DNA of 64,000 nucleotides from CAWAQA01 sp963784065. GTDB lineage: Bacteria > Acidobacteriota > Vicinamibacteria > Vicinamibacterales > UBA2999. The translations under genes and the position numbers were made by a program. Shown here piece after piece: positions 27,173 through 37,064 of the stretch (its first letter is position 1; each line of letters begins with the position of its first letter). The stretch is from positions 62,001 through 126,000 of the forward strand of contig CAWAQA010000008.1 of the NCBI GenBank assembly GCA_963784065.1. Direction: 5' to 3'. The notes under the pieces were generated by a model. It was not told the origin of the DNA and did no database searches. It worked only from the letters and a program-made list of their open reading frames with translations.

Positions 27173-27961
27173 TTACCGCGGGAGGTTGTTGACCTGCTGC
27201 AGCATTTCGTCGGCCGCGCGGATGACGCGCGAGTTCGCCTCGTAGGCGCGCTGCCCGAGAATCATGTTCACCATTTCCTCGACGACGCTGACGTTCGAGT
27301 CCTCGAGGAAGCCCTGGGCAATCGTGCCGAGCCCTTCCGAGCCGGGCGTTGACGTCGACGGATCGCCGGATGCGATGGTCGCCGTGAAGATGTTGCCGCC
27401 GCGCGGCTGCATGCCCGCCGGGTTCTGGAACTGCGCCAGCTCCAGCGTGCCGATCTGCTGCGGGTCGGACGTGCCGGGACTGACCGCCGACACGATGCCG
27501 TCCTTCGATACGGTGACCGTCGTGGCGTTGGCCGGGATCGTGATCGCCGGTTCCAGCTGGTATCCCTCGGCGGTCACGAGCTGACCCTGGCCGTTCACGT
27601 GGAAGGCGCCGGCACGCGTGTAGCCGGTCTCGCCGCCGGGCAGCGTGACCTGGAAGAAGCCCTGCCCTTCGATCGCGAGGTCGAGCGGTCCGCTCGTGCT
27701 GCGGAGGTTGCCGGAGCTGAAGTTGCGCGCCGTGGCCACCGCGCGAGCGCCCAGGCCCGCTTCGAGCCCGATCGGCGCTTCGGCCTCCTGCGAGGTCGGC
27801 GTGCCGGGCGCCTTGATCTGCTGGTAGACCAGATCCTCGAATTCGACACGGCTCTTCTTGAAGCCCGCCGTGTTCACGTTCGCCAGGTTGTGCGCGACGT
27901 TGTCGATATTGGCCTGCTGCGCGGTCATCCCGCTGGCGGCCGTATACAAAGCTCGAATCAT
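27173..27961 (-). CDS. flgG: Distal rod protein FlgG
   Basis: 262 residues from ATG 27961; longer upstream frame lacks the family start. MIRALYTAASGMTAQQANID and NLANVNTAGFKKSRVEFEDL are typical FlgG, and NMILGQRAYEANSRVIRAAD closes the protein. Full length, frame intact. Followed by flgA after 6 bases. Confidence 0.95.
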   Translation of the reverse strand: MIRALYTAASGMTAQQANIDNVAHNLANVNTAGFKKSRVEFEDLVYQQIKAPGTPTSQEAEAPIGLEAGLGARAVATARNFSSGNLRSTSGPLDLAIEGQGFFQVTLPGGETGYTRAGAFHVNGQGQLVTAEGYQLEPAITIPANATTVTVSKDGIVSAVSPGTSDPQQIGTLELAQFQNPAGMQPRGGNIFTATIASGDPSTSTPGSEGLGTIAQGFLEDSNVSVVEEMVNMILGQRAYEANSRVIRAADEMLQQVNNLPR

Positions 27962-28030
27962 GGGTTTGCCTATACTCTCTTTGGTGGAGGGGCCGACCCT
28001 CGGGTCCGCCTCCACGAACACGCTCGCGGC

Positions 28031-28750
28031 TTATTTCCTGACCAGCTCGCTGATCGCTCGTCCATCGAGCTCGTTCATCAACACCGTCACGCCCTTGTTC
28101 AACTGCTCGAAGTTGCGTGAGAGTTCCGTCAACTTCGCCATCCGGTCGACCATGTTCACGTTCGACTGCTCGATCGACCCGGTCACCAGCCTGACTTCCG
28201 CCGGCTCCGGCGTCGCGCCCGTTAAAGCTCTGAAGGTCGCTCCCGATTCCCTGATTAGGTCCCTCTCGGAGGCGAATTGCACGACTTGCAAACGACCCAC
28301 GATGGTCGTCCCGCTCGTGATCGTGCCGTTGTCGCTGATGCTCACCGGGCCGTTCGGCAGGGTGATCGGGCCGCTCTCGCCGAGCACGGTCTCGCCTGTC
28401 GATGTCGTCAGCGTGCCGTCGGCGCGCCGGCTGAAGCTGCCGTTGCGCGTGTAACGCTCGCCCGCCGGCGTCTCGACCGCGAAGAACCCGCTGCCGTCGA
28501 TCGCGACGTCGAGGTCGCGCCCGGTGCTGGCGATGACGCCCGGCTTGAAGTCGATCTTCCGGCCGCCCATCACCACATCCACCGCCGCCTCGAGCTCGGC
28601 GGCGAACTCGTCACGCTGCGACGCCGCCTTGGCCGAGCGCTCGGTCTTGTAGCCGACGGTGCTGACGTTGGCGAGGTCCGCGGCCAGACGATCGAGCTCG
28701 TCGAGCCGCGTCCGCATCCCGCTCAGTGCGCTATACGCGCCGCCTGGCAT
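28031..28750 (-). CDS. flgF: Proximal rod protein FlgF
   Basis: 239 residues. YSALSGMRTRLDELDRLAAD and NVSTVGYKTER, GSGFFAVETPAGERYTRNGS and the C-terminal FEQLNKGVTVLMNELDGR are rod/hook family motifs. The ATG lies inside the upstream MshEN-domain gene and its GGAGGAG ribosome-binding site is within that gene's last codons, so the two are coupled. Confidence 0.92.
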   Translation of the reverse strand: MPGGAYSALSGMRTRLDELDRLAADLANVSTVGYKTERSAKAASQRDEFAAELEAAVDVVMGGRKIDFKPGVIASTGRDLDVAIDGSGFFAVETPAGERYTRNGSFSRRADGTLTTSTGETVLGESGPITLPNGPVSISDNGTITSGTTIVGRLQVVQFASERDLIRESGATFRALTGATPEPAEVRLVTGSIEQSNVNMVDRMAKLTELSRNFEQLNKGVTVLMNELDGRAISELVRK

Positions 28751-29550
28751 GGCTCCTCCATTGCGGGAATCAGCAGGTCCGACACCTGCCGCGGGCCTTC
28801 GACTCTCACCCAGGTGTACTGATCGCAGGTCGCCGCGCGCATCGTCACCGAGCGGTCCAGCAGCGCGTTGTCCGCAACGCGCGCGGCCGCGGCGTCGTTG
28901 CCGTTGACCGTCATGACTTCACGGCGCTGCCCTGTTTCCTGTGACGCCGGGCGATACAGGGTGAGCGCGTCCTGCCACGTCTCGTCCTGGACCAGGTACG
29001 GCTCGGCCGTCCAGCCGGTCAGCTTGGCCAGCGCGCGCATCGCGGAGCGCGGCACCGGCGGCGCGCAGACGACGCGGAGCCGCTTCTGCGCTTCGTCAAC
29101 TTCAAACGGCACGAGGCCGAGCGCGCGAACCGTCTCCGCCGGCATCCACGACGGCCCCGACATGACGCGGTTCACGTCGAAGGACGGCAGGTAGCTGACA
29201 CCGCCCTGCGCCGCGAGCGCCTTCAGAACCACCTCGGGCTCCACGAGGCCCAGGTGCTGCAGCTCGGCGCCGAGACGGCGTCCCGAGGCGCGCTGTGATT
29301 CGAGCGCGCTTTCGAGCGAGCTCTCGGTGATCACGCCGAGATGGCGCAGCAGCACGCCGAGCTTGAGCGGCGGCAGCGATCCCGCTGACGCCGCGGGCAC
29401 CGCCGGCGTATCGAGGCCGACGCGTGCCGCGTGCTCGACGCACTCGCGCGAGCAGTACCAATGTCCGTTGAAGCGGAGCCCGGCCGCCCACTTGGGGGCG
29501 AGCCGCTCGGGCCGCCAGCGTCCGCACGTGAAGTCAGCGCATCGAGGCAT
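28723..29550 (-). CDS. Zinc-finger-like protein with GspE N-terminal (MshEN) domain, candidate c-di-GMP binder
   Basis: 275 residues from ATG 29550. The first 40 residues have two Cys pairs (RCADFTCGRW and WYCSREC), a small zinc-binding module. About residues 65-130 form two MshEN-type repeats: KLGVLLRHLGVITESSLESA then RRLGAELQHLGLVEPEVVLK, ending LAAQGGVSYL. MshEN domains of type II secretion and type IV pilus ATPases bind cyclic di-GMP. There is no ATPase domain here; a further region up to residue 210 resembles the GspE second N-domain. Inside a flagellar rod operon it may couple c-di-GMP to flagellar assembly or function. This functional role is inference. Confidence 0.6.
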   Translation of the reverse strand: MPRCADFTCGRWRPERLAPKWAAGLRFNGHWYCSRECVEHAARVGLDTPAVPAASAGSLPPLKLGVLLRHLGVITESSLESALESQRASGRRLGAELQHLGLVEPEVVLKALAAQGGVSYLPSFDVNRVMSGPSWMPAETVRALGLVPFEVDEAQKRLRVVCAPPVPRSAMRALAKLTGWTAEPYLVQDETWQDALTLYRPASQETGQRREVMTVNGNDAAAARVADNALLDRSVTMRAATCDQYTWVRVEGPRQVSDLLIPAMEEPCQAARIAH

Positions 29551-29923
29551 AGCTGTCCAACCGCTCCTTGTGTGCCTTTTCGAGCTGCAGCCGGAGGCGA
29601 ACTTCGCCTTCCGACATCTCCTCGGTGGCGGCAATGTCCTGAACCGTCGTGCCGCGGCTCGCCGCGCCGGCGATGCGGCGCTGCGTCGCGGCGCGCGGCC
29701 GCGGACGGGAGGTGTCCGATGTGGCCGCCAGGCGATTGATCTCGGTGGCCACGTCACGCAGTGCGCCCTCGGTCGTATCCGTGAGGAGCGACACGCCGGC
29801 GAGCAGGTGCGCGATCCGATCGTCGAGCCGCTCGATCGCCGACTGGTGCTGCACGTGCATCCACACCAGCGCGCCAAGAATGAGGAGCATGCCGCCCCCA
29901 ACCGTCATCAACACGAGCTGCAT
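29534..29923 (-). CDS. Single-span membrane protein, DUF2802/DUF6115-like
   Basis: 129 residues from ATG 29923. One N-terminal membrane helix (LVLMTVGGGMLLILGALVWM), a helical coiled region (AIERLDDRIAHLLAGVSLLT) and a C-terminal helix-turn-helix-like end (VQDIAATEEMSEGEVRLRLQ). Small proteins of this type are common next to fliN/fliM or chemotaxis genes. Overlaps the MshEN gene by 17 bases. Function unknown. Confidence 0.6.
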   Translation of the reverse strand: MQLVLMTVGGGMLLILGALVWMHVQHQSAIERLDDRIAHLLAGVSLLTDTTEGALRDVATEINRLAATSDTSRPRPRAATQRRIAGAASRGTTVQDIAATEEMSEGEVRLRLQLEKAHKERLDSYASMR

Positions 29924-29930
29924 CGTCACC

Positions 29931-30242
29931 TCAGGCCTCCATCCAGCCCATCCGCTCCGACGGGCTGACCACGTCGATGATGCGGATGCCATAGTTCCCG
30001 CCGACGATCACGACTTCGCCGCGCGCCACCACGCGGTTGCTCACCATCACCTCGACCGGCTCGTCCGGCGACCGTCCGAGGTCGATCACCGATCCCGGGC
30101 CGAGGCGCGTCAGCGTGCGCAGCGGCAGGTCGGTGCGGCCGAACCGCACGACCACCGGCAGGTCGATGTCGAGAATCACGTCGATCCGCGACGGATCCAC
30201 GGTGGCCGGCGCGTCCTGGGGCTCCTGGTTCATCTCGTTCAT
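29931..30242 (-). CDS. fliN: Flagellar motor switch protein FliN (copy 1)
   Basis: 103 residues, one SpoA domain: VILDIDLPVVVRFGRTDLPL, GPGSVIDLGRSPDEPVEVMV and VARGEVVIVGGNYGIRI. Part of the C-ring that switches rotation direction. Its ATG overlaps the fliM stop. A second FliN-like gene is at 39221. Confidence 0.92.
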   Translation of the reverse strand: MNEMNQEPQDAPATVDPSRIDVILDIDLPVVVRFGRTDLPLRTLTRLGPGSVIDLGRSPDEPVEVMVSNRVVARGEVVIVGGNYGIRIIDVVSPSERMGWMEA

Positions 30243-31250
30243 TCCGCCGCTCCTACGAGTGCCAATTCAGTGCCCGTGTTCGAATACGCGTTGCTCGTTC
30301 CTTCGAGGAGAACAGCCTTGCTTCCGCCCTCGCTGGTCAGGCGGCCGGTGAAGCGGCGCACACCGCCGACGAGCACGTCCACCGGCGCGCTGCGCCGAGT
30401 GCCCGAGCGTGACGACGTCTCCCGGCCTCAGCGTCAGGAGCTCGCGCGTGCCGATCCTCGTTTCGAGGACCGTGGCCACCGGCAGCGAGACGCGTCCGAG
30501 GTTGGCGTAGAGCCGCGCCTCTTCCAGCGCCGTCGGCTGGCGGCGCGTCCGGTTCCACCCCTGCGTGACCTTCTCCTCCATCGTCTCGATGGCGGCGGCG
30601 GGGATCGAGACGCTGAGCATCCCGCGGCTCGGCCCGACGGTGAGGTCGAAGGCGAGCAGGATGACGACCTCGTTGGGGCCGGTCACCTGCAGCATCTGCG
30701 GCCGCGTCTCGCGGCCCTGGATGCGGAAGCGCACGTCGGTGATCCCGCGCCACGTCTCGGTCAGGTGCTCGAGAATCAGCTTGACGACCGCATCCAGCAC
30801 GTTCTGCTCGATCTCGGTCAGCGCACGGTTCGGCGCCGCCGTTTCGCCGCTGCCGCCGAGCATCCGGTCCACCATGGCGAAGGCGACCGACGGGTTCAGC
30901 TCGAGCGCGCCGACGCCGTCGAGCGGCGGCATCGCCACGGAGTAGAACGCGGTCGGATCGGGCAGCGACATCAGGAACTCGGAGTACGCGAACTGCTCGA
31001 CCGAGACGATGCTGACGTCGGTCATCGCGCGCAGGAACGCGGACAGCGACGTCGACAGGTTGCGGGCGAACCGGTCGTGCAGGAAGTGCAGCGAGCGGAG
31101 CTGCTCCTTCGAGACGCGGTCGGGACGGCGGAAGTTGTAGGTGAGGATGCTGTCGGCGCTTGCCGACGTGCGCGGATCCTCCGAACGCGACCGGCCCGAG
31201 GTCGCGGCGACCAGCGCGTCGATCTCTTCCTGCGACAGGATCCGGTTCAC
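30239..31250 (-). CDS. fliM: Flagellar motor switch protein FliM (one frame break near the C-terminus)
   Basis: About 336 residues from the GTG at 31250. ILSQEEIDALV is the CheY-P-binding N-terminal motif; NFRRPDRVSKEQLRSLHFLH, RNLSTSLSAFLR and MLGGSGE are conserved in the middle domain. The SpoA part continues after a +1 break near 30380 as APVDVLVGGVRRFTGRL to a stop overlapping fliN. Overlaps fliA by GTGA. Confidence 0.9.
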
Positions 31251-32039
31251 GATTCCAGGGGCTCCAGCCCGAGTGATTCCCGCAGCAGGGTGCGGAGGCG
31301 CGACAGCGCCAGGGAACGAAGCTGCGACACGCGCGACTCGCCGACGCCGATGACCTGGCCGATTTCGGCCAGTGTGAGCTCCTCCTCGAAATAGAGCGCG
31401 AGGATCTGGCGCTCGCGCTCGGGGAGCTGCTCGATGGCTTTCGCGAGGTGGACGCGAAGCTCCTTGCGTTCGAGCTGGGTCACGACACCCTCGCTCGGGT
31501 CGACGCACAGCTCGAGACGCGACGTGCCGTCCTCGGAAGGCGCGTCGAGCGAGCGGATGGCGCCGATGTCGAGCGTGCGGAGCTGCTCGATCGTCTTCTC
31601 GTAGTCGGCGACCGTCATGCCCATCTCGGCGGCGATCTCCGCTTCCTCGGGCTCACGATTGAGCCGGCGGCGGAGGCTGCCGAGCGCGCTGTCCACGTCG
31701 CGGCGCATGCGCCGCAGCGAGCGCGGGGCCCAGTCGAGATCGCGCAGCGAGTCGAGCATCGCGCCCTGCACGCGGCGGCGCGCGAAGGCGTCGAATGGCA
31801 CGCCAAGGCTCGGCTTGTAGCGGCCGGCGGCGTCGATCAGGCCGAGCACGCCGACGCTCACGAGGTCGGAGACCTCGACCTGCGACGGCAGGCGCATGCG
31901 CCAGCCGCTGCGCCATCGTCTTGACGAGCCCGACGTGCTCCATCACGAGACGATCGCGCGTCTCGGTGGCGCTCTCAGCAGCGGGAGGAGCGGCAGCGGC
32001 CAGCCTGGCCGCAGCGGCGCGAGCAGTGGCTACGCGCAT
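31247..32039 (-). CDS. fliA: Flagellar sigma factor FliA (sigma-28; one frame break)
   Basis: About 263 residues. The first frame gives RDRLVMEHVGLVKTMAQRLA (region 2), the second SDLVSVGVLGLIDAAGRY, FDAFARRRVQGAMLDSLRDL and region 4 with LTLAEIGQVIGVGESRVSQL. One base must be skipped near 31903. FliA transcribes late genes such as flagellin (promoter at 9900-9926). It overlaps flhG by 10 bases. Confidence 0.9.
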
Positions 32040-32864
32040 TGAGTTACCTCTGTGACCGGAACGGTCCTTCCTGCATCCGTGGCGAGCCGCAATCCCCTGC
32101 CGCGCGCCGGATCCAGGCTCGCCATGCGCGAGGCCAGGATACGGAAGCAGCGGCTCGCAGGCGCCTGCGGCATGTGTTCGACGATCGCGCGCTGCGAGAC
32201 CACCGCGTCGCGAATCGGCGGGGTCGTCGCTGATGTAGCCGTAGTAGTAGAGCGGACGGTTGAGGAACCGGTTCGCCGCCACGTCGAGCTGACGGAAGGC
32301 CAGGCTGGCCTCCTCTGCGTCCCGCACGCAGTTGACGACGATGCCGATCTCCGTTGACGGCGACGCCGCCGACAGCACTTTCGCGGTCGCATAGGCGTCG
32401 ACAATCGCCGCCGGCTCGACCGAGGTCACGAGGATGACGCGTCCGGCCAGCAGCATCGTCTCGACGACGTTGTCGGAGATCCCCGACGCGGTGTCGATCA
32501 GCAGGTAGTCGAGGCCGGCGCAAATCGTCTCGAACGCCGCCGCGAGCACGTGCCGCTGTCCCGCCGTCAGCGCGGTCAGCGACTGCAGCCCGGAACTGGC
32601 GGGCACGATCTGCACGCCGCCCGGCCCGTCGATGACGATGTCCTGCAGCGAGGCCTCGCCGGCAAGGAGATGGCCGATGTGGCGCTCGGGAGCAAGGCCG
32701 AGCAGCACGTCCACGTTGCCGAGGCCGAAATCGGCGTCGAGGAGGCCGACGCGGCGGCCGAGGCGCGCCAGCGCGACGGCCAGGTTCACGGCCACGTTGG
32801 TCTTGCCAACGCCGCCCTTGCCGCTGGCGACCGCCATCACGGTTGCGGTGCGTGTCGGCTTCAC
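32030..32864 (-). CDS. flhG: MinD-like ATPase FlhG/YlxH (one frame break)
   Basis: About 277 residues from a GTG overlapping the flhF stop. ASGKGGVGKTNVAVNLA is the deviant Walker A; LLDADFGLGNVDVLLGL, YLLIDTASGISD and VVNCVRDAEEA follow. Frame break near 32235, continuing IRDAVVSQRAIVEHMP. FlhG controls flagellar number and restrains sigma-54 activators in other bacteria. Paired with FlhF as usual. Confidence 0.9.
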
Positions 32865-33850
32865 GCCACCGCTCCCTGCCGCGAGTCGCCGGCGACCCAT
32901 GCGGCGAGCGACGGCGGCGTCGCGCGCTCGAGATCCTCGGGAACGCCCTGGCCGGTGCCGAGGTACGAAATGGGCAGCTTGCGGTCGCGCAGCAGCGCCA
33001 TCATCGGCGCGAGCGACTCCGCTTCGTCCAGCTTCGTGATCACGATGCGCGAGGGACGCGCGTCCTCGAAGCGCTCCAGGGTCCTGCGCGCGATCCCGGG
33101 CGGAGTGTTCGCGGCGAGGACGAGGTGCGTGCGCACGTCCTTGCGGCCGGACAGCACGCGCAGCATCTCGCGCGACACTTCATCGGATGCCGAGCGGCCG
33201 GCGGTGTCGAGCAGCATCGGGCGCTTGCTCCCCCGCAATGCCAACTCGAGCTCGCCCGGCGTGCGCGCGACCTTCAGCGGCGTCCCGAGGATGTCGGCGT
33301 AGAGGCGAAGCTGCTCGATGGCGCCGACGCGGAAGCCGTCTGCCGAGAGCAGGCCGAGGCGCTGCCCGTGCTTCGCGCGCTCCTGCGCCGCAATCTTCGC
33401 AATGGTGGTCGTCTTGCCCACGCCCGGAGGGCCGACGAAGACTTCGATCGGCGCGAAGCTCTCGTCCGCGGCGGCCAGCGGGGCCAGCTGCAGTTCGAGG
33501 GTCTCGCGGATGGTGTCGAGGGTCGCGCCGCGGCGGCGGCCCACGGGCAGCGCCTTGGCCACGTCGCGCGCGAGCGCCGCGTCGAGTCCGGCCGCCTGCA
33601 GGCGGGCCGCGATCTCGTCGATCGCGCGATCGACCTTGCGCGCGGCCGGTTCCTCGACATGTCGGGGCTCCGACATGGCTGGCCGCTCCGCCGCCGCGGT
33701 GACCTCGACGACACGCGCTCCAAACCAGCCCCGGACCCCCCGCGCCGCCACCATGCGGGTGGACAGAATCAGGGCGTTGGGACCAAGGTCCTCACGCACG
33801 GCACGAAGGGCGTCTTTGACGGTTTCCCGTCGATATCGTTTCAAATGCAT
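32861..33850 (-). CDS. flhF: SRP-type GTPase FlhF
   Basis: 329 residues. MHLKRYRRETVKDALRAVRE is the usual B-domain start; VFVGPPGVGKTTTIAKIAA (G1), LLSADGFRVGAIEQL (G2), LLDTAGRSASD (G3) and ITKLDEAES (G4) define the SRP GTPase. It positions the flagellum at the pole. Frame intact; starts 2 bases after flhA. Confidence 0.95.
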   Translation of the reverse strand: MHLKRYRRETVKDALRAVREDLGPNALILSTRMVAARGVRGWFGARVVEVTAAAERPAMSEPRHVEEPAARKVDRAIDEIAARLQAAGLDAALARDVAKALPVGRRRGATLDTIRETLELQLAPLAAADESFAPIEVFVGPPGVGKTTTIAKIAAQERAKHGQRLGLLSADGFRVGAIEQLRLYADILGTPLKVARTPGELELALRGSKRPMLLDTAGRSASDEVSREMLRVLSGRKDVRTHLVLAANTPPGIARRTLERFEDARPSRIVITKLDEAESLAPMMALLRDRKLPISYLGTGQGVPEDLERATPPSLAAWVAGDSRQGAVA

Positions 33851-33851
33851 G

Positions 33852-35879
33852 TCAGTCGAGTGTCGCCACGGGGACGACCTGAATGTGTGCGGGCACCTCT
33901 GCGTGTGACAGCACACCGAGGTGCGGAAGCACCCGCGCGAACAGTCGCCACAAGTGCGGCCGCAGCGCTGGCGAACACAAGAGCACGGGCTGTGCCATCG
34001 CCTGTTCGACCGCGCGCGCGATTCTGCTCGCAATTGACTGGGCTTTCTGCGGGTCCAGGGCCAGCACCGCCCCCTGGTCCGTCCGGACGAGCGACGCCAT
34101 CAGCTGCTCCTCGAGCATGGGCGCCACGCCGATGACCGTGAGCTCGCCCTTGTCGTTCTGATAGGCGCGGCAGATCGCCCGGCCGATGGACGCGCGGACG
34201 GCCTCGGTGATCGCGTCAATGTCCTTGGTCACCGACGCGGCGTCGGCGACGGCCTCGAGAATGGTGACCAGGTCACGCACCGGCACCCGCTCGCGCAGCA
34301 GCTGCCGCAGGACGCGCTGGATCTCGCCGAGCGAGACCACCTTGGGCACGAGCTCCTCGACCAGCTTCGGCGACGCCTGCGCCACCGCATCCACCATTTC
34401 CTTGACCTGCTGGCGGCTGAGGAGATCGGGCAGGAACGTGCGGATCGTCTCCGACAGGTGCGTCGACAGCGCCGTCGTCGGGTCCACGACCGTGTAGCCG
34501 GACGATGTCGCGCCGTCACGATGTTCGCTGGCAATCCAGACGGCCGGCAGCCCGAACGCGGGCTCCTGCGTCTGCACGCCGTCGAGCGGCCGGCTGGCGG
34601 AACCCGGGTTGATGGCGAGCAGCCGCTCGGCGTAGAGCTCGCCTCGCGCCACCTCCACGCCCTTGATCAGGATGCTGTAGCCACGCGGCCCGAGTTGCAG
34701 GTTGTCCGCGACGCGGACGGCCGCGACCACGACGCCGGTTTCCTGTGCGATCTGACGGCGGATGGCGCGGACCCGGCTGAGCAGCGTCCCGCCCTGCTTC
34801 TCGTCCACGAGGCCGACGAGCGCGTAGCCGACCTCGACCGAGAGGGGATCGACGGCGCTCACCGTCTCGGGGCTGTCCGCGACCGGCAGGGCATCGGCCT
34901 CCTCGGCGGACGCTTCCTTGTCGGTGTCGCGAATCGAGTAGGCGGCGTACGCCAGGACAGCCGCGACGCTGAGGAAGGCGAACTTGGGCAGGCCCGGGAT
35001 CAGGGCGAGAAACGTCAGCGCGGCGGCGGCGGCGGCCAGCGGCTTCGGCTTCGCGAGCAGCTGCGTGGCCACTTCCTCGCCGAGGTGCGACTCGGCGGCG
35101 GCGCGCGTGGTGATGAGTGCGCCCGACATCGACACGAGCAGTGACGGGATGGCGGTGACGAGGCCTTCGCCGACGGTCAGAATCGTGTAAGTCTCGGCCG
35201 CGGTCGCGAGATCGAGCCCGTGCTGCATCACGCCGATGATCAAGCCGGCGACGATGTTGACGGCGGTGATGAGCACGGCGGCCATGGCGTCGCGCTGCGT
35301 GAAGCGGATGGCTCCGTCCATCGAGCCGTAGAAGTCGGCTTCGCGGCGGACGCGATCGCGGCGCTCGCGCGCCTGCTTCTCGTCGATGACGCCGGCGTTC
35401 AGGTCGGCGTCGATCGCCATCTGACGGCCGGGCAGCGCGTCGAGGGTGAAGCGCGCCGTGACTTCCGAGATGCGGACCGCGCCGTGGTTGATGACGACGA
35501 ACTGGATGGCGACGAGGACGAGGAAGATCACCACGCCGACGACGAAGTTGCCGCCGACGACGAACTGGCCGAAGGCCATGATCACGTGGCCGGCCGCCTC
35601 CACGCCATCGTGGCCGTGCATCAGCACGAGTCGCGTCGAGGCGACGTTCAGCGACAGCCGGATGAGCGTCAGCAGCAGGAGCAGCGAGGGGAACACCGAG
35701 AATTCGACCGGCTGACGCACGTAGATCGTCGTCAGCAGCAGCACGACGGCCAGCGCGATGTCGATCGACAGCAGGAGGTCGAGCAGCAGCGGCGGCAGCG
35801 GCACCACCATCAGCAGGACGACCATCATGACGGCCGCCGGTGCCAGCAGGTGCGCTTTGTTTGCTTTGACTGTTCCCAT
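33852..35879 (-). CDS. flhA: Flagellar type III export protein FlhA
   Basis: 675 residues, intact. Seven or eight membrane segments in the first 330 residues (PLPPLLLDLLLSIDIALAVV, FVVGVVIFLVLVAIQFVVIN), the FHIPEP-like conserved loop GAVRISEVTARFTLDALPGR QMAIDADLNAG, then a soluble C-terminal export-gate domain. First gene of the minus-strand block flhA to flgJ. Confidence 0.96.
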   Translation of the reverse strand: MGTVKANKAHLLAPAAVMMVVLLMVVPLPPLLLDLLLSIDIALAVVLLLTTIYVRQPVEFSVFPSLLLLLTLIRLSLNVASTRLVLMHGHDGVEAAGHVIMAFGQFVVGGNFVVGVVIFLVLVAIQFVVINHGAVRISEVTARFTLDALPGRQMAIDADLNAGVIDEKQARERRDRVRREADFYGSMDGAIRFTQRDAMAAVLITAVNIVAGLIIGVMQHGLDLATAAETYTILTVGEGLVTAIPSLLVSMSGALITTRAAAESHLGEEVATQLLAKPKPLAAAAAALTFLALIPGLPKFAFLSVAAVLAYAAYSIRDTDKEASAEEADALPVADSPETVSAVDPLSVEVGYALVGLVDEKQGGTLLSRVRAIRRQIAQETGVVVAAVRVADNLQLGPRGYSILIKGVEVARGELYAERLLAINPGSASRPLDGVQTQEPAFGLPAVWIASEHRDGATSSGYTVVDPTTALSTHLSETIRTFLPDLLSRQQVKEMVDAVAQASPKLVEELVPKVVSLGEIQRVLRQLLRERVPVRDLVTILEAVADAASVTKDIDAITEAVRASIGRAICRAYQNDKGELTVIGVAPMLEEQLMASLVRTDQGAVLALDPQKAQSIASRIARAVEQAMAQPVLLCSPALRPHLWRLFARVLPHLGVLSHAEVPAHIQVVPVATLD

Positions 35880-35895
35880 GGTCGTTGACTGTCCA

Positions 35896-35975
35896 GGCCG
35901 ACCTGAAGGTCGGCCGCTACGAAATCCGTCCGCTATTCGTGCGTCGTGCGTCGAGGCCGGCCTTCAGGCCGGCCT
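35896..35975. repeat. Two palindromic repeats between flhB and flhA
   Basis: GGCCGACC-TGAA-GGTCGGCC (35896-35915, followed by GCTACG) and AGGCCGGCC-TTCA-GGCCGGCCT (35954-35975) are perfect hairpins of the dispersed palindrome family also seen at 58995, 60843, 60875, 61355 and 63350. They occupy most of the 113-base flhB-flhA gap, between two minus-strand genes. Confidence 0.8.
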
Positions 35976-35992
35976 GCCAGCTTCACTTCCGC

Positions 35993-37060
35993 CTACAGCG
36001 TCAACTGTTTCAACCGAATCAGCTGCGCCAGCACCTCGGCCACCGCGGAGAAGAGCGGCCCCGGGATCGTTTCACCCACTTCCGCCGTCTTGAAGAGCGC
36101 CTGCGCGAGCGGCTTGTTCTCCACCAGCGGGATGCCGTGCTTCTGCGCCCGTTCACGAATCTGCAGCGCGATGTGGTCGGCGCCCTTGGCGAGCACCTTC
36201 GGCGCCGTCATCTCACCGCGCCGGTACTCGAGCGCCACGGCGAAGTGCGTCGGGTTGGTGATCACCACCGTCGCCTTCGGGACGTTGTCGAGCATCCGGC
36301 GCCGCGCCATCTCACGCTGGATCCGCCGGATGCGGCCCTTGACCTCGGGGTTGCCTTCGTTCTGCTTCCCCTCGTCCTTGACCTCCTGCTTGGTCATCTT
36401 GAGGCTCTGCGTGAGGCGGTATTTCTGCAGCGCGTAGTCGCCGATCGCCAGGAACGCGAGCCCCCAGGCCACCTTCCACATCAGCGCTTCGGCCTGCACC
36501 CACCCCGTCCGCGCGGCGTCCACCGGCGACATCCACGCCAGGCGGCCGGCGTCCGCCATCAGGCTGTCCACGATCAGCCACGAGATCCACGCGATCGCGG
36601 CCACCGAGAAGAGCGTCTTCACGGTGTCCATCCCGGACTGCATGACGCCGAACCGCTTGAACCCGCTGATCGGGTTGAGGCGGCCCAGGTCCGGGGTCAG
36701 CGCTTCGGTCGCGAAGTTCCAGCCGCCCTGGATACCCTGCAGCGCGACGCCGGTAATCATCGTGGCCATCGCGATCGGGCCCACGAGCAACGCCAGGGCG
36801 GTTCCTCCCGATGCGACGATCGACACCAGCTCGCCGCTCGTGACGGTCCTGAACGGCGCGTCGCCGAGGTGAGCGAGGTCGCTCGCCAACCGGTCGCCGA
36901 GGCCCGTCATCAGCCGGCCGCCAAGCCTTCCCAGCGCGATCGTCCCGGCGATCGTCGCCGCCGCCACGCCCAGGTCGCGGCTGCGGGCGATCTGCCCTTG
37001 CTTGCGGGCGTCGCCAAGCTTTTTCCCTGTTGGTTTTTCTGTGCGTTCGGCGTCTGCCAC
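35993..37060 (-). CDS. flhB: Flagellar export switch protein FlhB
   Basis: 355 residues, intact. TEKPTGKKLGDARKQGQIAR start, four membrane segments, and the autocleavage site NPTHFAVALEY (about residue 265) that switches export from hook to filament substrates. Follows fliR by 4 bases. Confidence 0.96.
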   Translation of the reverse strand: MADAERTEKPTGKKLGDARKQGQIARSRDLGVAAATIAGTIALGRLGGRLMTGLGDRLASDLAHLGDAPFRTVTSGELVSIVASGGTALALLVGPIAMATMITGVALQGIQGGWNFATEALTPDLGRLNPISGFKRFGVMQSGMDTVKTLFSVAAIAWISWLIVDSLMADAGRLAWMSPVDAARTGWVQAEALMWKVAWGLAFLAIGDYALQKYRLTQSLKMTKQEVKDEGKQNEGNPEVKGRIRRIQREMARRRMLDNVPKATVVITNPTHFAVALEYRRGEMTAPKVLAKGADHIALQIRERAQKHGIPLVENKPLAQALFKTAEVGETIPGPLFSAVAEVLAQLIRLKQLTL

Positions 37061-37064
37061 GGCG

